Below the pieces are notes generated by a model that was not told the DNA's origin, did not search any database, and saw only the letters and a list, made by a program, of their open reading frames with translations. Of a DNA stretch of 64,000 nt, positions 10,546 through 22,343 are shown in pieces. The number at the start of each line of letters is the position of its first letter. Positions within the stretch are counted from its first letter, which is position 1. This stretch comes from Selaginella moellendorffii (taxonomy: Eukaryota > Streptophyta > Lycopodiopsida > Selaginellales > Selaginellaceae). Location: contig NW_003314345.1 of NCBI RefSeq assembly GCF_000143415.4, positions 260,264-324,263 on the forward strand. Reading direction: 5' to 3'. A program made the position numbers and the translations under genes.

Positions 10546-13500
10546 TTTGGTATCAGAGGATGAGTCTGGGCGAGTACTATCCAATGAGATTGGGCAACTA
10601 GTCTCGTTGCATACGCAGAGATGAAGACGATGATCCGAGTGGGTACACGTTTGGTGCAAAGGGTTCACATTCGTTCCTTGGGTATGGTTTTGGTTACCTT
10701 TTGTACCATATTCTGTGAGCTTGAGCTTGGGCTCATAAAAGGGATTGAGTTGTTCTGGTTACACGAGTTTACGCTTGGGCTCGTGAGTGAGGCACATTAG
10801 CAACTTAAGGTTACACTTTGAGTTGGCAGGGTTAATGTTAGCCTATCGGTGGTTCCATAAGTTGTTCCATGTACCGTGGGTAAAAGCAAACCTTCCCTAA
10901 GTTTGCTATGAGTGGCAAATAGGCTGGTCCGTAGCTATTTAGCATGGCACTAGTAGATCCTTCCTAGGCATGATTACAAGTGGATCAATCAAGACTGTAG
11001 GGATTAGTCTATTGGTTCAAGTAATCATTGCCGTGCTCTCTCATAAACTTTTCTTGGATTGGACTGAAGGCAGTGCAAACGCAAGCTTGAGGTTTAGTCA
11101 AAGATGAGACCGAAAAGAGAGTCGTCGGGGACGAAGGATCAAACACGTAAATCATTTTCTTTTCTTGAGGAAATGATTCGCAATGAGGTGTTAACTCATT
11201 GCTCGTGTTGACATCATGCAATCAAGAGTCATTACCTTGATGCATTTTGGAGATGATGGTCTTACAAATGGTGAGTTATGGGATGGATAGCAGTGAAGTG
11301 CTATATCATTTTGTCTAGGCTTGCTATTGGAAGACTTGAGTTGCAATGCTCAATTCTTTTCCGGGGAACCTTGCTATTGCTCCTTGAGTAGCTTGGTATT
11401 GGGTTAAGTTTTGAGTTTGGTCGAAAAGCGAGTGGCATGAGCTTGTCCATGTTGTGAACAAAAGTTGGTGGTGTTCAGTGTTGTAAATCTCTATTGGTGG
11501 AGTGTGGCATTTATGTTGCATTTTGTCGAATTGAGTTGGCACTTGATGCTCACATAAACCTTTGAAGTAATGACATGGGTGTTGTTCGTGGTGTTGCTCA
11601 ATTGATGATCAAATCATTGTGATTTTGTATCATATCCATGTGATAATGAGCAATGTGTTTACGAAGTTGCTTGGTTAAATGATGATCAACCCCAAAGTGG
11701 TTGATGGTGAAGCTAGTCTACTTGCACGAAGTAGCATTGTATTAGCTTTGACTGGATTCTCAATGGTGGTCCATTATGCTAAGCTTAAGTTGGTTCCTTT
11801 TTTCCTTGAGTTTGCCCACTAAGGTGTTGGAAAAGGGTTGTAGCATTCACTTGCTATGGCTTGTCAGTTGGCCCGTTAACACTTGGAGTAAGTTATTGGA
11901 TGGAGAAAGTGTGTAGTTGAGGCATTGACATTGCTAGCACTTGTGTTAGTGGAAGTGGCATTGTTATTTCAAGTGATGAGGATTTTCCTTAGAACTTGAT
12001 TTTCCATGTCATTTTTCTTGTTAGTGTTTTAGCTTCACATTGGATCTTGAAGGTGGTTGAAGAAGAGTGTTAGTGCAATATGGATATCCGAAGATGTGGT
12101 CTTCGTGATCAAGCCTTGGATGTTCCATTTGCATTTTACGGATGTCGGAGTTGGATGTCGGAAGTATGGGTAAAAAAAAAAAAAAGATGTTCGAGGCTTA
12201 AGCATACTATGGGTCATGAGAATTTGTGTTGAGGTGAACCTATGTGAAGTTGTTAGTAGGAGGAAGTTGGTTGAGTCTTGAAAGTTTGTATTCCTGGACT
12301 GAGAGTCATTCTTTCTCTAGGATGGAAATTTTCCACAAATTTTCTTAGACTTTTTCAATGGCTGATCTGTTATCACTTTGTTCGAAAACCATTCCGTTTT
12401 CATAAGCCAATACAAACTAGTGAAGGGGTTGGAGTTGACTTCGGTTAGCTTAGACCTTAGTAGATAGTTTGTATGATGCGGCCCGAAAGGGATACTAACT
12501 TTTGGGGCTAAGGCAATTGAGTTGGATAGAGTCTGGAGTTAATGTAGAAAAGTGGCCGTTGCACTTTTCTAGAAAGGTGACCCTTGTGCCTTTCTTTTGT
12601 AGCGTTATGCTTGGTGGCAAGTTGCACTTTGCATTTCGTTAGACTCTATGAGAGTAATGAGCTCTCACTGATCTTGACTTGGTCTTGGTGACCCTGCACC
12701 TTGGCTAAGGATGGTGATGTTCAACTTAGTTGTTTGAGTTTGAGATGTTAGTACTCATATTATAGCTTTGTCTATGAGGAGGTTGTGTACCGATATGAGT
12801 TCATCTCATGGTCTTCACTTTAGTTTCGACTGAGTGTTGATCATGTATAGCTAGCCTCTTCAAGGCATGCTCAGAGCTGTTGGCTAAGTGCATTAGTGAG
12901 CTTATTGCGGTTGAGTTGGATTCGAGTGGTCATTTAGTTTGTGCTTGTCAATGAACTTTTATCTCATACCGAAGGTATCAGGTTCATGTTAGACAAGTAT
13001 ATGACTCGATGACACAAGTTTAGTGTTTGGGTCTTTTGAAAGGCAAGACAAGTGATTGTTGGTTGCTTTGCAACTAGTGATTGTTTGTAAACTTTGTCAA
13101 GGGCTTTTGACACTTGCTTCACTCGATGATGATTTAGCAGTGATGGGCTTGCTTTACCGGATGGTGTTGCGGAGGATCATGTTGTTAGACTTACATGGGT
13201 TTCCTATGTTGGTTTGTTGACTCTACCTCTCTCGATATCATTTGGTTGCGTTTAGTTCGTGGTGTTGGATTTCATTGAGTCTTGGACGTGGTGATTCACT
13301 CCTTGAGGAAGTGTTATCTGTAACTGAGTTTTGCTAAAGGATTGGTCTCGGATACTAACTAAAAGTATCTTCGACCTTGGTTAGCTTGGTTGCTAGAGAG
13401 CTTTGAGTGGTGATACACTCGTGCTTTCTTCTAGCTTTGTTCTAGTGTTGGTGGCATTGAAGTGATGCCTTGTCGTTGACATTGTTGATGTTGAAATTTT

Positions 13501-15533
13501 AGTGAAATGAGATGTTTCTCTACAAGATTGATACCGAGTTTCATTAGTTTTGATGAAGATAGTGTTGATGATTTGGCTATAGCTTTGTGTTATTGGCATT
13601 TGTGCATGTGCTGGTTAGCAACTGTATTGACGTTCAAGTGAACTGAGTGGCAAGTTGAGTTAGTTGTGTTCTAGACGAGATTATTTAGTAGGGGTTAAGT
13701 TTTGGCTTTTCCTTGAAAAGTGATTCAATCGTGGACTATACTAACTCTACAAGCGGAAGAGTTAGTGATTGATATTGGAAGGTTTGAATCTTTATTGGAT
13801 TTGAGTTGGAATATATCGATTATTGATGATTCTTTTTGTGCTTGTTATGAAGTGAGTTACGTTTTGCTATAGATGGATTCATGGAGGATCGTTTGGTGAT
13901 CACTTGTTGAGCATAGCTTCGTTATGCTTAGCTTTTGGATTAATGCAGACATACTCTTCATTAGCTTTGCATTATGAAGTTTAGCTTATAGATGTGTTGA
14001 AGAGGATATTGTGGGTTGTACCATGATTTCTTCTTTAGCATTGACGTTAGTCCATGCGAGACTCGTGATCATTATTAGGCAAGACTTGGCTATAAACTTC
14101 TTCGAGCTTTTGGTTCTTTGAGTTTTCATGCTCATTGTTCCATTTGTTAGGAGTTGTTGAGGGAAGGCATTTTGGCTCATTAGCTTCAATGTTGACGTTA
14201 GTATTTGCATCTAGCAATCATTGGTGATGATTGACTATCATCTAAGATAATTGATTATCCTTGTCCAGGGTTTTGCTTGATTATTGTTGGTATAGAATGA
14301 TTTGCTGTTCTTCGGGATAGTAGATTTTTTCTTCAATGATGATTATGCATTTCTCTATTGATAGGATGATTAATGATCTTTTATGGTGGTTAGTTGTTCT
14401 CTTTGATGGCTTGTGGCTTTTCGCAATATCATATGTTCTTTGTGATTTGCTTTGGATTGGTCTCTTGGGTTTGAGACATCGATAGGATGTTGCTAACACT
14501 TACTTAGGCAACTTCAGTTCCTTGGTGTTGTTGGCTGGGATCTATTCGGATTAACTAGCGTGATAGTTGGCATAAACGAGTGTTTGTTGGTCTTGCCACA
14601 TTCATTCTGTTTTGTTGATTGTTGCTCGAGTTAGTTCTTATAGATTGGGATGTTATTTCCTTTAGGTAATACATTCGCGAGCATTTTGCTTGCTAGTCAA
14701 TGATACTTTGTGTTCTTTGAGTTATCTTTCGTAAGTTGTTTGGCATTCTGTCTGCAATCTTTAATAGTTAAACTTTATCATTGAGTTTACTTGATGATAT
14801 ACTTGCTATTGAATTTTGTTGATGGTGAATCCTATGTTTACCAACTATAATGATCATGGTGGTTCCTACACTATTATACTGGTTTATCGGATGATAACTT
14901 GCTTAGAATATTATTATGTTCTAATCTAAGATATAATCATTGATAATTAAGTCTCTAAGATATCATTGTCTCTGACTTTGATATTGTCCATCTATTAATC
15001 TTTGAGTTTAGGCCAGTATAGGCAGACTAGCTTCGGCACTTTGTGTGCATGTTGAAATCTCTAGTCATGGGGTAGCTACTGTCGACTGGTCACATAACCC
15101 GCCTCTTTGTCGATGTTCCTTGTTCCGTTAAAAGGGCGTGACCGTGTAAACAACTCTAACTGCCTGTTTACAGTAGTCTATCTAAACCTTACCGACGGGT
15201 TTGGTTTCTTTGCTTAGGAGGGTTGGGGCCTCTGGCTTCTCTCTCTATGTTCCTGCGGGCAGGGGCATATCACACTTTTGTAAGCTGGGTGACTCCCAGA
15301 GCAGCAAGGGTGGCTGACTCCGTTGGTCATTTCCTTGTCGGCGACGGCCGGAAGGTGTCTGAGCTGGTAGCGCATCTGCGTTAGACAAAGAGGTTGCCTC
15401 CTAACTCATTTAAGTTGGTGCATTTCTCACATAGTGTGAGTACCGTGAACTTTTTCTGGAGTTGTTTCCTTGGCGGTATTCTAGACTCGAGTATGCATCG
15501 ACGAGGACGTCGATCTTCCCTAGGGGGGGAGAG
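10546..15533 (+). other. Non-coding internal domain of LARD-like element
   Basis: About 5 kb with no retroviral-type protein motif on either strand. The plus strand is visibly rich in T and G and poor in C. Its last bases, GACGAGGACGTCGATCTT (15508-15525), resemble GATGAGGACATCAAACTT next to the LTR3 copy at 58317 (minus strand), so the 3' ends of the two non-coding internal regions may share ancestry. PBS is at the left end and PPT at the right end. Confidence 0.85.
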
Positions 15534-16681
15534 TGTCGCACATATGACTTCGGGTATCGAAAGTTACCTGTTGACTAGTCCTTACGGACACTCTTACCTT
15601 ACTGCCACGATGGCAAGAGGTCGGTATTGCTGGGCCCGTTATCAGTCTCTGCCTAAGCTAGTTGAGAAACTGGTCATCACATGTGCACTTAGACCGGAAG
15701 GGCACTAAGGAAGGAAATCCTAAGTTGTCATTTAGTCAAGCAGACTTGACACGGTGATGAGAAACTCATGATGTTGGCTTGCACTTGCTAGTGTTAGGAC
15801 CCCCGCGATATTGAGCTTGGTCCCTCAATATTGCTAGATGATAGCTTACCGTGTCTGCCAAACACCCTCGCTATCATGCCCTTTGTGTAGTCTCGTTTCG
15901 GTCCCAAATGCTATTTATGGGAAGTGTCCGGATTTGCTCATTTTGCATATCTACGGAATGGAGAGATCGTCCTGAACNNNNNNNNNNNNNNNNNNNNNNN
16001 NNNNNNNNNNNNNNNNNNNNNNNNNNNNNNNNNNNNNNNNNNNNNNNNNNNNNNNNNNNNNNNNNNNNNNNNNNNNNNNNNNNNNNNNNNNNNNNNNNNN
16101 NNNNNNNNNNNNNNNNNNNNNNNNNNNNNNNNNNNNNNNNNNNNNNNNNNNNNNNNNNNNNNNNNNNNNNNNNNNNNNNNNNNNNNNNNNNNNNNNNNNN
16201 NNNNNNNNNNNNNNNNNNNNNNNNNNNNNNNNNNNNNNNNNNNNNNNNNNNNNNNNNNNNNNNNNNNNNNNNNNNNNNNNNNNNNNNNNNNNNNNNNNNN
16301 NNNNNNNNNNNNNNNNNNNNNNNNNNNNNNNNNNNNNNNNNNNNNNNNNNNNNNNNNNNNNNNNNNNNNNNNNNNNNNNNNNNNNNNNNNNNNNNNNNNN
16401 NNNNNGCTCCTGTCCCTTCGCTCCTTGGGCTTTATGCTCGGGAGTTGCTCCGTGGTTCGGTTCCGTCACTCTTTGGCTCCATGCTTGGGAGTTTGGCACC
16501 GTTCCTTCGTTTAGTGGCCCAAGGCCCTGAACCTCAGGTTCCTATGGACACGTGGCATGGACACGTGGCATGTGACACGTGGCATCTGTCACATGGCACA
16601 AAGAGGGTTTAGGTTCCGCTTTGTGGTGTTATCGTATGGTAAATCACCATAGGATAAAGGGTCAAAACCACGTGCGCTACA
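15534..16681 (+). repeat. 3' LTR of LARD-like element, containing an assembly gap
   Basis: Same start and end as the 5' LTR. Bases 15978-16405 are N (428 bases), a size consistent with the missing LTR middle. The 3' portion carries an extra 14-bp unit GGACACGTGGCATG relative to the 5' LTR, giving four CACGTG cores (16549, 16562, 16576, 16669). Any long ORF across the N run is an artefact. Confidence 0.9.
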
Positions 16682-16686
16682 ATCTC

Positions 16687-17079
16687 GAAGTCCATCTCGG
16701 GTCCATCTCGGACACCATCTCGGGTCTATCTTAGACTCCATCTCAGACTCCATCTCGTGTCCATCTCAGACTCCATCTCTCTCAAACTCCTTCTTGGACT
16801 CAATTTCGGACTCCATCTCAAACTCCTTCTTGGACTTCATCTGGGACACTTCCACGTGTTATGTGTTGGTCCTTTTGTATCGCTTTTTTAGAGGCTCACT
16901 TATTGCTCACTTTGTGCTTGTTCTTCAAGCACTTCATTGGGAGTTCCACTCCCTCTCTCGATTTTTCGAATCAAAGCCTTTAGTTTATATGTGTTACTTC
17001 ATTTGGAGTCTGCCTCAGCCACTACCATGTGGCACCTTTTCGGCTCCTCTTTTGGGGCCTAGGGATTTTATGTCTCACA
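16687..17079 (-). mobile_element. LTR3-family LTR, 5' portion (continues 8717-9410)
   Basis: Starts (minus strand) TGTGAGACA at 17079, as the copies at 55831 and 58317 do, and runs through CACTTCCACGTG-type sequence into the hexamer array (16687-16860). With 8717-9410 it makes an LTR3 LTR of about 1.09 kb split by the LARD. Upstream of 17079 there is no PPT-like tract. Confidence 0.8.
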
Positions 17080-19037
17080 CCATTGCTATAAAGAATGAGG
17101 ACTAGCTCTGCCGAACACAATTGTAAATGGTAACATATGGCAACAGACTAAGCAATAAAAGATAAACTCAATTTTGTATTATCTAACATAGAGAGAACAA
17201 TAGAAAACTTCTTATTATAAAAACAAGCTTGGAAAGTAAAAGCTAGATGAATTAGTGTCGAGTGAAGATAGTAATCCTGAAAGAAGGATAGAGGGGTCAT
17301 TAACTTAATCGTGTAAGAACCTTTCATTACTCATACGACTCCTCATTTCCTAGAAAGATCTCTATATTAAGACCTTCCATTGCAATAGCACTAATATGAC
17401 ATTATTTACACCAAGACCTCCACCCATAAAATAGAGGACATCAATCTAAAAAATACTGACAACATTGATATATATGGCTAACCTTATCACATGCCCATCA
17501 CTGAACATCATGACCATGACCACACCCTATCCTTAAACATGGGTTGCAATAGTATTAACCTCCACTGGAACAAAATCCTTTTCCATAAGAAGTGGAGTTG
17601 AAGTATATGTAACGACAAGTGAAAGAGATGGTGTTTCATAACATTGTGTCAATTAAAGAGTGTTATCAAGGTGGTGGGAGCAAGTGCATGTATAAGGTCT
17701 ACAAGATTTTAATGAAATATTAGCCATAACATTTCTGACTTGATTCACTTTAATATATTTGGTTTTTGCACAAAGCAAGAGGTTCTGAAAGCAAATACAA
17801 AACTACATTACTGACTTATACAGCTTCTGAAGAAGATGATGCAAATGTTAAATTGCATCATCATAATCGTCAACATATTCAAATGCATGCTTAAAAATAT
17901 TTAAGAGAAGGCTCCAATCCTTATAAGTGACTATACTCAAACTATTGTACCACGACAACACCATCTCTATAAGGAACTTACACAAGTGCTAAGCATTATT
18001 CCAAAAATGATAAGTGGTAATCATTGTAAAATGATCGAACCAATAGTATATATCATTCCGAGGATTCCTAAAGAAGAACTCTAATTGGATGTAAGGGTTG
18101 GCAACAAAAGTGTACCACACACTATGAATGCCACTATCAAATGAGTTTGATTGGTCATTTATAACTATATAGCATTGAGTATTTTCACCAATTGCTACTC
18201 TAAAGTCAGAGGAAGAGGAAGCTACTACTCTACCATGAGAAAAACTGAAAAACTATTAAAAAAATAAAAAGAGATTTAAACAATATAAAAATTAGATCTA
18301 AATCAAAAGCACAAATCAAAACATTTATCATGGACAATCAAAGTTTCCCCTTATCATTACTAATGTAAATGTATATATGGAGTATAGAAATTTTTATATT
18401 TGATTTTCTACAGTAAGAACTCTCTAAAAATAAAAAAAACTGACATATCTGGACAATAATAATATACAAACCCATGACAAAGCCTGAAAACCCTAACTTA
18501 TATACAAAAGTGAGTGGTTTAGATTGAAACAAGTTCAATAATTACTAAAATCCTATTATATTAATAATAGTATATGGCATCATAGTCTTACACTTAGATC
18601 TCACAACCTAAATTTTGCCATGTTTAAATTGATGTATATTACAACTTTATTAAGTTATGTTCTTTCTTTTCCTCTTTTCATGAGTCATGCAAACTTTAAT
18701 TATATTTTGGTTGGTAATGAATATGCCTAGAACATATTCTAGGATATTCTACCATCTAAAATTATTATTCACTTAGATTGATTTTGCATTTATAAATTAT
18801 AAACTTTCCTAAATACTTTTTAGTATATACTAGTTTATTCTACCATCTTATGCAATAATATTAACCTTATATTTATAAATTACAAATATATTTATATTTA
18901 TAAACTTCATATTGGTAAATTACATTAGTAAAAAATAATAAACAGGAATAAAAAGCCACACATTGTTGTGGAAAATATGCAGAAAGTTAAGTTTTTAATC
19001 TTATAAATTACTATAATTTATATTAATAATTTATTTT
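17080..19037. other. AT-rich stretch, no gene seen
   Basis: No ORF with recognisable similarity. The 18700-18960 part shares loosely similar AT-rich strings (TTTATAAATTATAAA type) with 22620-22960, perhaps copies of one old repeat. Base composition differs sharply from the gene island. Confidence 0.6.
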
Positions 19038-19964
19038 CTAATTATTTTTCCAAATTATATATTTTGAGTTACCAATATGACTTGACACAACTAATGTTCC
19101 ATTATCTTCAAGTGTTAATAAAGCAAAAACTATGCATTTTAAACAATAATTATCATTTTCCCATATAATATTATCATCTTTATTTATAAGTAAACGACCA
19201 CTATATTGAAGGTGTAAAGAACAAGAAGCATCAAATTTTTCTGAATTTGTAGACCATAAACTTTGTTCATGAAGAATACTTTCAATTATTAAATTACAAT
19301 TGATAAGAGTTGCTCTATAATGATTATTTGATGATACTAAAGCATTTCCATTAATTATATATGTACCAATTCTATGTTTATATCCACTTATTAATTGTGT
19401 TCTATATGCCCAACATTGTGAAGTATCAAAATCACCATTTAAAATATCTCTAGGTGGATTATTATCATCAGGTAAACCTTTTGGATATTCTAAAGAAGGT
19501 ATTGGATCATTAGGATTTCTTCTACTTGGTCCAGTAGCAAAATAATCAATTATAAAGTGTCTATAAACAGTAATAATTTCTTGTAAACCATAAATACGTG
19601 CATGATATTCTACAAGTCGTAATATTTGAGTAAATGTTTCTTGTAAATATCGTGCAGTAAAGGCATAGCCTTCAGGAAGTGATGTACAATCAAAACCCCT
19701 TAAAGCATCACGAAATATATAAATTCGAATAATAACTTGTTGATAAGCAACACTTATTGATTCTTGAATAAAATATCCATTTGGCCCAGGATTGATTGGC
19801 ATATTGATTCTTCCTATTAAATTTCTAAATTCTCTTATAATTCTACCGATGTGTCTATTGCCAAAATGGTATAAACCTCCAATCACTCTTGTTTCTGGTG
19901 GTTGTGCATAATAGCTTGCAATAAAAGAAAATAAAATGACTAATAATAAAATTTTAAAGCTCAT
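19038..19964 (-). CDS. Secreted protein with C-terminal bulb-type (mannose-binding) lectin domain
   Basis: Intronless 308-aa ORF starting at an ATG, with a clear signal peptide (residues 1-20, hydrophobic, cut before QPPETRV). Residues about 21-180 form a charged, probably helical domain I do not recognise. Residues about 190-308 look like a beta-prism II (GNA/B-lectin) domain with three repeats, visible as CNLIIES...LWSTNS, CSLHLQYSGRLLIN...IIWEND and LLTLEDNGTLVV...IIWKN. The classical QxDxNxVxY mannose sites are only partly kept, so sugar binding is uncertain. Codon use is extremely A/T-rich, unlike the gene-island genes, and so is the surrounding DNA. It could be a fast-evolving local gene or a transferred one. 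The domain call is moderately sure; function is unknown. Confidence 0.65.
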   Translation of the reverse strand: MSFKILLLVILFSFIASYYAQPPETRVIGGLYHFGNRHIGRIIREFRNLIGRINMPINPGPNGYFIQESISVAYQQVIIRIYIFRDALRGFDCTSLPEGYAFTARYLQETFTQILRLVEYHARIYGLQEIITVYRHFIIDYFATGPSRRNPNDPIPSLEYPKGLPDDNNPPRDILNGDFDTSQCWAYRTQLISGYKHRIGTYIINGNALVSSNNHYRATLINCNLIIESILHEQSLWSTNSEKFDASCSLHLQYSGRLLINKDDNIIWENDNYCLKCIVFALLTLEDNGTLVVSSHIGNSKYIIWKNN

Positions 19965-20195
19965 TATTACAAATAATAAATAAGTAATTAAACTATATAT
20001 CTATATATATAAAGTTTTAGTTGTTTTTTTTCAAATTTTTAATTATTAGCTTTAAATCATATATATTATTAAAGATGAGTACCATTTGTTTCATGACATT
20101 TGTACACAAAATATTTAAATGAAAAAGTTCACTATTGTTTATATGTTTTAAAATTATTTTTAAGTATATTATTGTAATGTTAATAAGGTGTTAGT

Positions 20196-20970
20196 CTGAC
20201 ACTTGTCAAGTTCTTTGTCAAAGAGTGGCTCTTCGGCATGCTGGGGGATTTTAATCTGCTGAATTTTGTGGGCTATTGCGACGAGCTCAATGCTGGGTAT
20301 GCAACCAATGGCTATCTGCAAGCCAAAGGCGTGGGAGCTTGCGCCGTGACGTTCACTGTTGGGGGTCTTAGTGTCATCAACGCCATAGCAGACTCCTACA
20401 GCGAGAATTTGCTGGTGATTTGCATTGTTGGAGGCCCCAATTCAAATTTTTTCATCACACGATTGCAAGTTACTTGTGCTCAGGTAACAAATTTTTTTCT
20501 CTCATTTTCTTCTTTCTGTGTGGAACATCCACTGGTCTTGCAATTGAAAACTTGTTTATTTTGTGGAGCATGGAATCTCTCATCAATGATTTTGATGGTT
20601 TTTGCATGGAATATTTGTGTCTTGTTTGGAAACCCTTGTGCTGTCATAACACAAGCATTGTTTTCATAGCTTTATGGGAACTAAGGCAAAGCTTTTATAG
20701 GAACTTGGCTCTTTTGTGGAACTTTTTTCCTGGTCTGGCTAGGTTACAGCATAGGATGTTGGTACCATGATTCGTTATGGCCAAAGGAGCATCATATTCC
20801 TGATTAACAACCGTGGCTTACACAATTGAAGTGGAGATCCACGACAGACATGATTAAAAAAACTGGGATTACACTGGAGTGGTGAATGCTTTCCACAACA
20901 ATGAGCATCACGAGAAAGGAGCTGCTGGAATGGGGGCCGCTGCTGTTACCACATCTAAAGTTCCCTAGCT
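20196..20970 (+). pseudogene. Pyruvate decarboxylase pseudogene, internally deleted
   Basis: Two separated pieces of a plant pyruvate decarboxylase. The first (about 20196-20470) reads LGDFNLLNFVGYCDELNAGY, then FTVGGLSVINAIADSYSEN and VICIVGGPNSN, the conserved N-terminal ThDP-binding (PYR) region. The second (about 20757-20970) reads IRYGQRSIIFLINNRG, then after a frameshift TIEVEIHD and KNWDYTGVVNAFHN, which belong near the C-terminus. Several hundred residues between them, including the ThDP diphosphate-binding motif, are absent, and stops interrupt both pieces. The 20485-20755 sequence between them may be intron or unrelated. It cannot encode an active enzyme. Confidence 0.88.
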
Positions 20971-22145
20971 ATTGACACTATTCACCAAAAGCAATATAAA
21001 TCCTCTTAAAGCTATTTTGTCTTCTTAAGGGGATTGTGGTTCAACACTATAATAGGTTTTGACTTGATGGTGCTAGTGGAAGGAGACTAGCTATACAATT
21101 TTTCATTGGAGAATAAGAGTGCATTTCAAGGTGTTCTTGGAATATTTCACAATAGGTGATGATTAAATCTAAATTTCTCATTATAATAATTTCATCATAG
21201 TTGTGTATATTATGTAGATTAACAACATAGGCTACAATTTGTTATGCTATACAAAAGCAATGGCATAAGTTCACATATAACAAGAGCCCATAAGCATTAT
21301 GCTATATAAACTCCTCTTTTGTGGATATGGATGTTGACGAAGACTATTTTTTTCTATACTAGAATTTTATAGTGGTATTATACAATTTCTTCTTTGACTT
21401 ATGAAATTTAATTTTTTATTAGACTTATGTTATTTAGTATCTTCTTGGACTCAAGATGTGTCTTAACTTTCGAATAGAATTGTTAGTTTGTCCCAAATCA
21501 ATCATTTCAACATTGACTTCTATTAACTTGAGCTCAACTCGTGAGTTGAGCTCAAAACCTCTAGCAAATAACCTTTATCATTTTCTCAAAAGCTAGTCCA
21601 TTGGATGAAGCCTTTTTTTTCTCAAGAGTGTGAGCTTGTTCAAAGTGTTCAACTAGTATGTTATTGCCTTCTGTGAGAACAATCATAAGAGAGAGAGAGA
21701 TTTTCTTCCTCCGCTACTTTGTCATATTCTTCATTTGGTGCTGTGGCATTTGCATGCTCTCTTGTGATTGATTTTTGGCACTCTCATTCATGTCAAGGAG
21801 ATTTCTTGAACAAATACCCTTGATTAGAACTTGTTGATGGTATCAAATAGATCCTAGTCCAAAACTGGCAGAGTGAACTTCTTGAAAATACCCAAGTAGA
21901 GGGTGAAGTAATTGGCATTTCCAATCTGGTGATTATAATCCTTGATTACACTAGTTGTCTAGTGAACTGGAGCTGGTTGACACTTCTCACAAGCTGAGGC
22001 TCTACCTTGCAAGATACTCTTCCTGCTTCAAATCAATCAAAGCATGATTCTCAACTAAAGTCCAATTGTATCCTCTTTTCCACCTTGACACTAGATCATC
22101 TTCAAATAGCCCCGCTTCCTTGGTTGTTGATCCCTCATCACTCAC
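20971..22145. other. Non-coding stretch, no gene seen
   Basis: Moderately AT-rich sequence without recognisable coding similarity. The minus strand from about 22145 down to 21840 may be decayed Copia polyprotein continuing from the fragment at 22146-22343, but stops are too frequent to be sure. Confidence 0.5.
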
Positions 22146-22343
22146 CTATAGTTTCTCAACTTGATGAAAATGCATTCTAGGAATACCTAGATTGGAAATG
22201 AGGTTGCACGTGCTATGCTTCATCCTCATATGGCCTGATGCTCCCGAATTGCAATACAAAAAGTGAGTGTGAGAATCATGATTAACACTAGGAATCACAT
22301 AAGTAGAGAGCATGGCAAAACTAGCATTAGATCTGGTGATCAA
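22146..22343 (-). pseudogene. Copia-type retrotransposon protease fragment
   Basis: The minus-strand reading FLYCNSGASGHMRMK matches the Copia aspartic protease signature (usually LDSGASxHM). The catalytic Asp codon is changed to Asn (NSGA). About 65 codons are open; flanking parts are decayed. Isolated fragment, non-functional. Confidence 0.65.

Larger units (their letters stand above)
9411..16681 (+). mobile_element. Intact non-coding LTR element (LARD-like), LTR1 family
   Basis: 5' LTR 9411-10545 (1135 bp, TGTCGC...CTACA), PBS TGGTATCAGAGGATGAG from 10548, internal region 10546-15533 (about 5.0 kb), polypurine tract AGGGGGGGAGAG (15522-15533), and 3' LTR 15534-16681. Flanked by a perfect 5-bp target duplication ATCTC (9406-9410 and 16682-16686). 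The insertion site is the hexamer array of an LTR3 copy. No gag, protease, RT or integrase motif is visible in any frame of the internal region; only short spurious ORFs occur, mainly antisense. This is the architecture of a large retrotransposon derivative mobilised by a coding partner. Confidence 0.92.

Noticed and set aside
15360-15430. tRNA-like string (GAGCTGGTAGCGCATCTG)
   Set aside because: No matching acceptor stem or B-box (GGTTCGAATCC type) follows, and it lies inside the LARD interior.
10546-15533. Short ORFs (up to about 74 codons, mostly antisense) as genes of the LARD
   Set aside because: Lengths fit chance in T/G-biased DNA and none carries a recognisable motif.
15851-16612. 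Long ORFs spanning the N run
   Set aside because: They exist only because N bases contain no stops; the sequence is LTR.
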